This document shows, in pieces, positions 58,004 through 64,000 of a stretch of DNA of 64,000 nt; within the stretch, counting starts at the first letter, position 1; every line of letters starts with the position of its first letter. This DNA comes from Williamsia phyllosphaerae. Its GTDB lineage: Bacteria; Actinomycetota; Actinomycetes; Mycobacteriales; Mycobacteriaceae. The notes beneath the pieces were generated by a model, which was given only the letters and a program-made list of their open reading frames with translations, ran no database searches and was not told the DNA's origin. Both the position numbers and the translations under genes were made by a program. The stretch lies in assembly GCF_014635305.1 (NCBI RefSeq), contig NZ_BMCS01000002.1, forward strand, positions 919,664 through 983,663, written 5' to 3'.

Positions 58004-59557
58004 ATGACGTCGCACCAGCCTGGATCCACGTCCTCTGGACCGGGGTCGGTCGTTGCCGCCAGCCCGTTCGCCGGACCCGCCGCATTCGCCGGTCCGAACC
58101 AGTCCTCCGCACCCGCCCGCGTCGACCCCGAGCTCTGCCGGGTGTCGGTGCTCTCGGGCCGCACCCAGGTCGATGTTGCGCTTCCCGCCGATGTCCCGGT
58201 CGCCTCGCTGATCCCGGAGTTGGCCGGGTTGTTGATGCGTAACCAGTTCGGCGAGCCCGAGCGCGTTCCCGACGACCTGTCCCTGCACTGGACCCTCGGC
58301 AAGGTCGGCCAGAAGATCCTCGACGAGACGCGGACCCTCATCGAGGCGGGGATCGTCGACGGCGATCTGCTCGTCCTGCGTTCCGAGGCCACCACCGAAC
58401 TGCCGACCGTCTACGACGACGTCATCGACGCCGTCGCGGGCATCACCCGCCGTGAGTTCCAGTCGTGGTCACCGGCCGCGGCCCGCTGGGTGGGGGTCAT
58501 CGCCTTCCTGGGGATGATTGCCGTCACCGGGACCCTGGCGTTGATCGCGTCGTGGTCGGAGCACCGCTACGACCTCGGGGCATTGGCGTTCGTCGCCGCG
58601 GTGGTGTTCTTCGTCGGCGATCTGGTCGCGCGCAACAACGGCGGCGACCGGGTGGTCGGCGCCGCCCTGTCCGTCGCGACGTGCTTCTCGGTGTTCGTGG
58701 CGTGCTTCGCCGTCCTGTCCGCCGCCGATCACGCCGCCAACGTCCTTCTCGGTGCCGGTGTCTCGATCCTCGTCGCGGTCATCGCGTTGCGCATGACCGC
58801 AGGCGAGCCGTTCACCCACCTCGCGCTGATCACCGTGTCGACGCTGGTCGCACTCGGCGCGGCCGGACAGCTCCTGTTCACCGCGCCGGTGCAGCACACC
58901 GCCGCCGTTCTCGGCGTGATCGCGCTGCTGGTCGCCCTGATCGCCCCGCGGCTGACGATCCTGATGGTGCGCCTGCCCGTCCCGACCGTGCCGTCGGCCG
59001 GCGCCTCGCTCGACGACATCGACCCGCCCAACCAGCAGAACGTCAACCCCGGGGTCGCGGCCATCGGTGCCGTCGCGTTGCCGGAGACCGCGGCGCTGGA
59101 ACTGCGCGCGAAGGCCGCCAACGCGCACATGTCGGGTCTGATGCTCGGCGCGGCCGCCGTGGCCGCGGTGTGCGCGGTGATCACCGCCGTGCCCGCGCCG
59201 GACGTCGACTGGAAGGCCACCCTGCTCGGCACCCTGATCGCCCTGGCCACCGTCCTGCGCGGACGGTCGCACTCCGACCTCGTCCAGGCGTCCGGGATGA
59301 TCGGCCTCGGTGCTGTCGCCCTGCTCGGTGTGATCGGGGCGCAGTTCTTCGCCGGTGGCGTGTGGGTTGTGCTCGCGGTGGGGATCCTGCTGCTGCTGTC
59401 CGCGGCGGCGTTCTACTTCGGTGTCATCACGCCGAACATGGAGTTCTCCCCCGTGCTGCGTCGTATCGGCGAGATCCTCGAGTATCTGGTGATCGCCGCG
59501 ACCGTGCCGATCGCGGCGTGGGTCATCGGCGTGTACTCCCTCGCTCGCGGGTTATGA
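58004..59557 (+). CDS. eccD: type VII secretion membrane channel EccD
   Basis: This 517-residue protein starts with a flexible N-terminus, then a ubiquitin-like YukD domain (about 44-125, CRVSVLSGRTQVDVALPADVPVASLI) and 11 predicted TM helices. EccD forms the membrane part of the ESX complex. The ATG has only a distant GGGAGG. It is divergent from eccC (77 bases) and overlaps mycP by 4 bases (ATGA). Confidence 0.93.
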   Translation: MTSHQPGSTSSGPGSVVAASPFAGPAAFAGPNQSSAPARVDPELCRVSVLSGRTQVDVALPADVPVASLIPELAGLLMRNQFGEPERVPDDLSLHWTLGKVGQKILDETRTLIEAGIVDGDLLVLRSEATTELPTVYDDVIDAVAGITRREFQSWSPAAARWVGVIAFLGMIAVTGTLALIASWSEHRYDLGALAFVAAVVFFVGDLVARNNGGDRVVGAALSVATCFSVFVACFAVLSAADHAANVLLGAGVSILVAVIALRMTAGEPFTHLALITVSTLVALGAAGQLLFTAPVQHTAAVLGVIALLVALIAPRLTILMVRLPVPTVPSAGASLDDIDPPNQQNVNPGVAAIGAVALPETAALELRAKAANAHMSGLMLGAAAVAAVCAVITAVPAPDVDWKATLLGTLIALATVLRGRSHSDLVQASGMIGLGAVALLGVIGAQFFAGGVWVVLAVGILLLLSAAAFYFGVITPNMEFSPVLRRIGEILEYLVIAATVPIAAWVIGVYSLARGL

Positions 59558-61059
59558 CCGCCCGGCCGTCGCCTCGGTCCTCGTCGTCCGGACGGGGTCG
59601 TCTCGCGCTGGTCACCCGGGTGGGTCTGGTCGCCGTGATCGGGATCGGCGCCACCTCCGCGATGCCCATGACGGCCGTCGCCGTGCCGGGCGTCAGCCGC
59701 ACGATCTCGCCGCCGCAGATCTCGGGTCCGGTGCCGTCGGAGAACCCGGTCGGCCCGTCGATTCCCACTAAGCGTGCTGTGGCGCAGTGCATCGAGACCA
59801 TCGCGTCGAAGGGCGACTACATCTCGCCGCCTGCTTCGTTCGCTCTCCTGGGCGTCGAGAAGGCGTGGGAGTTCTCGCGCGGCGCCGGCCAGCGCGTGGC
59901 CGTGATCGACACCGGCGTCTTCCGGCATCCGCGATTGTCGGTGACCGGCGGCGGCGATTACGTGTCGTCCGGTGACGGCACGCAGGACTGTGACGGTCAC
60001 GGGACCGCGGTCGCCGGCCTGATCGCGGCGAAAGACTCGTCGAACGACGGATTCGCGGGCATCGCACCGGATGCGTCGATCATCGCGATCCGCCAGACCT
60101 CGGCCGCATATGAACCGGCCGACACGCAGCGGGAGTCCAACGACACGAAGATCAAGCCCGACGGCTATGGCGACGTGGCCACGCTCGCCCGGGCCGTGGT
60201 GCGCGCGGTCAATCTGCGGGCCACGGTCATCAACATCTCCGAGGGCGCGTGCCGGCCGGCGGGGACCGATCTGAACGATCGCGCCCTGGGTGCCGCCGTC
60301 AAGTACGCGTACGACCGCAACGTGGTCGTGGTCGCTGCCGCGAACAACGTCGGGCAGAGGAACGAGGGATGCGGCACCCAGAACTCGGCTGCGCTGGGCG
60401 GCACCGACGTCGACCCGTGGGCCAACGTGGTGACGAAGTCGTCGCCGGCGTACTTCTCCCCCTACGTCGTCGCCGTCGGGTCGGTAGAGAACGACGGCCG
60501 CCCGTCGTCGTATTCGTTGGCCGGTCCGTGGGTCACGGTGGCCGCGCCCGGGTCGGACCTGGTGTCGCTCAACATCGCTGCAAAACCACCGATCATCGAC
60601 GCTTTCCGGGCAGACCAGGGCTCCAGCCCCCTCACCGGCACCAGCTTCGCCACGCCCTACGTCTCGGGGCTGGCTGCGCTGATCCGGGCGCGGTTCCCGC
60701 GGCTGACCGCCCGTCAGGTGATCGACCGCATCACCCGCACCGCGCACCATCCCTCCGACGGACGCGACGGTGCGGTCGGTTACGGGCTGATCGATCCCGT
60801 CGCCGCTCTGACCACCACCACTCCGGACGTCGCACCCGCCGGTGCCGACCCCGCCGATCCCCGGACCGGTGACACCCGTGACGTGTACGCCGCCGAGCCG
60901 GTGCGTCCGCAGGTGAACCCCGCGCAGCCCAGTTCGGTGCCCCGCTACGTCGCGCTGGGTGTGAGTGCCGGGGCCGTCCTGCTCGCGTTGGCCGCGTGGA
61001 TGCTGTTGCGACGACGCAACGGAGACCGCGACCAACTGCGCGAAGGGATCGACTACTGA
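59554..61059 (+). CDS. mycP: type VII secretion mycosin MycP
   Basis: This 501-residue subtilisin-like serine protease has a signal peptide (to about 43), catalytic Asp in VAVIDTGV (about 117), His in DCDGHGTAVAG (about 149), Ser in GTSFATPYVSG (about 363) and a C-terminal TM helix (LGVSAGAVLLALAAWMLL). Mycosins stabilise the ESX core complex and cleave some substrates. It overlaps eccD by 4 bases and espG by 1. Confidence 0.95.
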   Translation: MTARPSPRSSSSGRGRLALVTRVGLVAVIGIGATSAMPMTAVAVPGVSRTISPPQISGPVPSENPVGPSIPTKRAVAQCIETIASKGDYISPPASFALLGVEKAWEFSRGAGQRVAVIDTGVFRHPRLSVTGGGDYVSSGDGTQDCDGHGTAVAGLIAAKDSSNDGFAGIAPDASIIAIRQTSAAYEPADTQRESNDTKIKPDGYGDVATLARAVVRAVNLRATVINISEGACRPAGTDLNDRALGAAVKYAYDRNVVVVAAANNVGQRNEGCGTQNSAALGGTDVDPWANVVTKSSPAYFSPYVVAVGSVENDGRPSSYSLAGPWVTVAAPGSDLVSLNIAAKPPIIDAFRADQGSSPLTGTSFATPYVSGLAALIRARFPRLTARQVIDRITRTAHHPSDGRDGAVGYGLIDPVAALTTTTPDVAPAGADPADPRTGDTRDVYAAEPVRPQVNPAQPSSVPRYVALGVSAGAVLLALAAWMLLRRRNGDRDQLREGIDY

Positions 61060-61844
61060 TGTCGGCGGACGCGTGGACGCTGAGCACCCACGAGTTCCGG
61101 TTGTTGTGGGAGGAGTTCGACGCGGGCGACTATCCGATCGAGTTTGCCTACACCGGCCAGGACGACGTCGACCGTGGTCCCGATGCGGCGCAAGCTCCGT
61201 CGATACGGCTCGAGCAGCTGACCGCGCCGCAGCGCGCGGCGCTGTCGGCTTTGTGCCGTCCGTCCATCACCATCGCGGTGACGGGGATAGACGCGGCTCG
61301 TCCGTTCGAAAACCCCAGCCATCACCTGCGGCTGCTCTCGGCGACCGATGACAACGAGCACGTCTACATCGCCCGCCAACGGCTGGGTTCGTCGGTCAGC
61401 CTCGGTGCGTCGGTGTCGATCACGCGCCACGCGTTCAGTTCGTGGACGCGCGATCTGGTCGCGATTATTCCTCCCGGAACCGGGGTCGGTTCGCTTCCCG
61501 GCGACACCGCCGTCGGCTTCCACACGATCCCGAGCGTGGAGTCGATGACCATTCCCGTTGTCGTCGCACCGGTGACGCCGACCGCGGCCACCGCCTTCAC
61601 CCATCCGAAACCCGGGGTGTGCGGATCCATCCGTCTGCAGGTGGGCACGCTCGCCAACGGCGGTCGACCCACATCGCTGGAAGTTCGATACCGCGACATC
61701 CCCGACGACGGTCGCTACCTGTTGATAGTCGACTCCCCCGGTGCTGCGCTCCCCGTCGACGCCACCAGGTTCGCTAAAACCCTCAACCGGGTGATCAACA
61801 CCATCCGTGCACGTCACGACACCGCGAGAGGTGCGGCCAGCTGA
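61059..61844 (+). CDS. espG: ESX secretion chaperone EspG-like
   Basis: This 261-residue protein begins MSADAWTLSTHEFRLLWEEFDAGDYPIEF, the start typical of EspG, and has the strand-rich core around LEVRYRDIPDDGRYLLIVD and HTIPSVESM. EspG proteins bind PE/PPE-like substrates in the cytosol and bring them to the ESX machinery. The TGATG overlap with mycP shows an operon. The cargo may be the large protein at the window end. EccE is shorter on chaperone features, so EspG is preferred. Confidence 0.82.
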   Translation: MSADAWTLSTHEFRLLWEEFDAGDYPIEFAYTGQDDVDRGPDAAQAPSIRLEQLTAPQRAALSALCRPSITIAVTGIDAARPFENPSHHLRLLSATDDNEHVYIARQRLGSSVSLGASVSITRHAFSSWTRDLVAIIPPGTGVGSLPGDTAVGFHTIPSVESMTIPVVVAPVTPTAATAFTHPKPGVCGSIRLQVGTLANGGRPTSLEVRYRDIPDDGRYLLIVDSPGAALPVDATRFAKTLNRVINTIRARHDTARGAAS

Positions 61845-61977
61845 TGCGCTCCTCGATCACAGGTCGGGTACGCATGTACAGTTCCATTGCCCCGAAAGGC
61901 CCGGCATGTCCGACCGCCGCAAGAACAATGGCTTACCATCTCCAGCAAACCGTTCGACTAGGTAAAGAGGCAACCCT

Positions 61978-62700
61978 GTGACGCTCCGGCGCAACACCCG
62001 ACTGTCGATCGCCGTCATGGCCGCGGTCATGGTCGCCACCACTGCGTGCACCTCAGGAACCACAGGTGAGCCCTCCCCGAGCACCGACAACGCATCCGCC
62101 GAGGCCTCGCCCGCGTTCCCGTCCGAATCGGTTCCGCCCGGTGTTGAGAAAGACTCAGTTCTCGACCTCAACTCCACCAAAGACATGACCGGCGTGGTCA
62201 CGACAGTCAGTTTCGCTGATAGCCCTTACGCCGCGCACCTTCCCGACATCTGCACGTTCATTCCTCAGAAGACAATGCAGCAGCTTGGAGTCGAGACCAA
62301 AAAGCGCGGATTCCGCGGCACGCAATTAGTTTCACAGGCGTGCACAATGTTCAAGTTCGACGAGGCTGGCAACATTTCTTATAGCGTAACGATCAACTTC
62401 TTCACCAACAATATAACGGAGCTGACCGAACCTGGCTCAGTGGTTCTCCAAAATAGAGATGTCCGATTAACTGACAAGATTAGCGCCACCGTTTCGAAGC
62501 TGCCGGCGACCAGCCCCGGCGACCCAACCTTTCGTGAGTCTTGCCAGACCTCATGGGGCACCTTCTTTGGTTCGATTAATGTCGATTTCCGAACTTCCTC
62601 GCCTGAACGGCTGGATCCATGCTCCCAATCTGTCGAGGCCGCCACAAAGATCGTCAGTTTAATGCCGAAAAGTCCCTCACAGATGCGGCCTGCGCCTTGA
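61978..62700 (+). CDS. DUF3558 lipoprotein
   Basis: This 240-residue lipoprotein has a signal sequence ending VATTACTSG (lipidated Cys24), a Ser/Thr/Glu linker and a DUF3558 domain with paired cysteines (LPDICTFIPQKTMQQLG, VSQACTMFKFDEAG, FRESCQTSWG, LDPCSQSVEAA). DUF3558 proteins are surface lipoproteins often found near ESX or effector genes in Nocardia, Gordonia and relatives. Start GTG with AAAGAGG. Base composition drops from here on. It overlaps the next gene's TTG by 3 bases. Confidence 0.85.
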   Translation: MTLRRNTRLSIAVMAAVMVATTACTSGTTGEPSPSTDNASAEASPAFPSESVPPGVEKDSVLDLNSTKDMTGVVTTVSFADSPYAAHLPDICTFIPQKTMQQLGVETKKRGFRGTQLVSQACTMFKFDEAGNISYSVTINFFTNNITELTEPGSVVLQNRDVRLTDKISATVSKLPATSPGDPTFRESCQTSWGTFFGSINVDFRTSSPERLDPCSQSVEAATKIVSLMPKSPSQMRPAP

Positions 62701-64000
62701 CCGATTTTGAGTTTAACCCTGCAACTGCGGAGTCGGTGGCTGCGGCCTCAATAGGCCTGACTCGCGGAGTGAACGAACTTGCGAAACTCGTCGCTACTCT
62801 GAGATCAACAGGTGGATGTGGGACTTTTCCTTCGGGATCGCGAATTGAGGAAAGTCTGGCAGAACTGGGCGTCACCGCGAACGAGATGACCAACAGACTC
62901 TCCGCAGCCATCGATGAATACAAGGGTACGGTCGTTGGCGCCGGTCGATTAATTACCCGGCAAGAATTCGAAAACGAACACAATGTTAGAACAGCGGAGA
63001 ACGGATCATCAGACGCGCCGTCCCCGTTTGGCATTCTGCCCGGCCAGACCAAACCCTCCATCGTCCCAAACGGTCCCAGCCTCGCAGACCAGCTTCAGGC
63101 CAGCACCAACACAAATGTCCTTGATGTTCCATGTGTACCCGGCAATACCGCAGGTACTTTCACCTGCTCAGCGGCGCCGGAAGACGTAAGCGGACTGACA
63201 CTAGACCAATGCGTGCAACATTTGACGCCCGCGGTAGCCGCCAAATTAACCATGCTTGCCCAACAATGGGAACAACTGGGTGCCGACCTCACGAATGCAA
63301 TTAACATCTTTCATCGGATTGTGCAGACTAAAATGCTGGGCGGGACTTGGACAGGTAAGTCAGGCCCAGCCGTAGCCACTGCCGCCGACAAGCTCACTCA
63401 GACTACTGTCCAAATATCTGCCCAGGCTTCTGCCAATGGTGCTGCGATTCTCGCTTGGGCAGGTTCGCTCGGCGACACAAAAAGTCGAATCGAACAATCG
63501 GCCAGCGCTCGCACATCCGCTATGGCTGCGTCTCCACCGGAATCTCGTGCTGCCGTGCAAAATCAGGCAGACGTGGCTGCGCGACTCACGATGATGATGA
63601 CCTACAACCCAGCAGTCACTGCCATCGCCACCGGACTGTCGAACCTCACAGATCCGTCGAGTCCGGTGACAGGTGTACCTCTGGTGATCGGCGGGCCTCC
63701 AGGGTCAGGCCCAGGTGGATCCGGCTCCGGCGGGTCGGGAACCTCTGGCGCCACGTCAGGTGGCGGAGGTGGCGGGGGCGGTACAGGCGGTGGCGCGTCG
63801 ACCGCACCAGCGAACAAGTCCGCAACTGACGCCGCCAAAACTTTGACGCGCCAGGGCACTGGCGATCCGGCCGCAGCAGCGTCCAACGCCTCGAAGAACG
63901 CGGCCGCGCAGTCCGGTCAGGGCAACCCGGCGTCTGCGGCGCAATCGGCGATGTCGAAAGCCGGCGACACCGCGAAGGGGCTGGGCGGCAAGAGTGGGGC
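62697..64000 (+). CDS. large ESX-substrate-like protein (WXG/PPE-like), truncated by window end
   Basis: An open frame runs from a TTG at 62697, whose last two bases overlap the stop of the lipoprotein gene (TTGA), to the window edge (434 codons visible). The N-terminal 110 residues are helical with a GTFPSG turn (MTDFEFNPATAESVAAASIG). A central helical region, about 175-330, has a WTG turn (W218). It is followed by a Gly/Ser-rich linker (about 343-375) and an Ala/Ser-rich region. This pattern fits a WXG100- or PPE-like ESX cargo. The gene is markedly less GC-rich than its neighbours; the C-terminus lies outside. Confidence 0.78.
   Translation, partial: MTDFEFNPATAESVAAASIGLTRGVNELAKLVATLRSTGGCGTFPSGSRIEESLAELGVTANEMTNRLSAAIDEYKGTVVGAGRLITRQEFENEHNVRTAENGSSDAPSPFGILPGQTKPSIVPNGPSLADQLQASTNTNVLDVPCVPGNTAGTFTCSAAPEDVSGLTLDQCVQHLTPAVAAKLTMLAQQWEQLGADLTNAINIFHRIVQTKMLGGTWTGKSGPAVATAADKLTQTTVQISAQASANGAAILAWAGSLGDTKSRIEQSASARTSAMAASPPESRAAVQNQADVAARLTMMMTYNPAVTAIATGLSNLTDPSSPVTGVPLVIGGPPGSGPGGSGSGGSGTSGATSGGGGGGGGTGGGASTAPANKSATDAAKTLTRQGTGDPAAAASNASKNAAAQSGQGNPASAAQSAMSKAGDTAKGLGGKSG

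Noticed and set aside
58465..59553. upstream extension of the mycP frame into eccD
   Set aside because: Composition is Arg-rich shadow sequence, while a clean signal peptide starts at the ATG at 59554 overlapping the eccD stop.

Overview
This is a high-G+C actinobacterial chromosome segment, most likely from a mycolic-acid producer of the order Mycobacteriales. Gordonia is my best guess; Rhodococcus, Williamsia or Dietzia are possible. The evidence is mycothiol synthesis (MshD), a GlnR-type regulator, a type VII (ESX) secretion locus, LCP and LmeA-type envelope proteins, and gene order. From memory, the segment running from the DesA-type desaturase to PurL follows the Mycobacterium tuberculosis Rv0824c-Rv0803 block, with pst genes, cydABDC and an OPT transporter also present. 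I see no rRNA, tRNA, CRISPR array, prophage or insertion sequence.

Layout. 1-4 kb: divergent glxA-type and tetR regulators with a shared operator candidate, an HxlR regulator with an aldo/keto reductase, and a small secreted protein of 11-residue repeats. 4-8 kb: a CitA/CitB-type two-component system next to a CitMHS citrate transporter. 8-13 kb: an alpha/beta hydrolase, a GH114-like lipoprotein, a polar amino-acid ABC transporter (fused binding protein and permease, plus ATPase) and an NTF2-like protein. 13-24 kb: desA, dus, an LCP protein, phoU, pstBACS, mshD and glnR. Eleven-base PHO-box repeats lie in front of phoU and pstS. 24-29 kb: lmeA, a leaderless polycysteine leader peptide, a thiosulfate sulfurtransferase with DUF1416, an NTF2-like/MarR pair, a leaderless single-TM micro-protein, a nitrobindin-like protein and a DinB protein. 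29-36 kb: cydABDC, transcribed leftward. 36-52 kb: ADC-lyase-like enzyme, YgfZ, MOSC, DUF3073, purM, OPT transporter, purF, SCP-like protein, GCS2 ligase, RtcB, a reductase, a PGY-rich membrane protein and purL. 52-64 kb: an ESX locus (eccA, eccC, eccD, mycP, espG) followed by a DUF3558 lipoprotein and a large, relatively AT-rich ESX-substrate-like gene that runs off the window end.

How the genes work together. Phosphate uptake (pst, phoU) appears to be under one PHO regulon. Sulfur metabolism (sulfurtransferase, DUF1416) appears to be controlled by a cysteine-sensing leader peptide. Respiration under low oxygen relies on cytochrome bd and its CydDC assembly exporter. Purine synthesis genes purM, purF and purL are dispersed but close. 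The ESX genes form a secretion machine with one chaperone and an adjacent candidate cargo; eccB, eccE and small Esx genes are not in view.

Two themes recur. Several genes look leaderless, with a TANNNT -10 element 6-7 bases before the start codon. In-frame tandem micro-repeats sit in the linkers or active-site loops of otherwise ordinary proteins (CitA, CitMHS, CydD).
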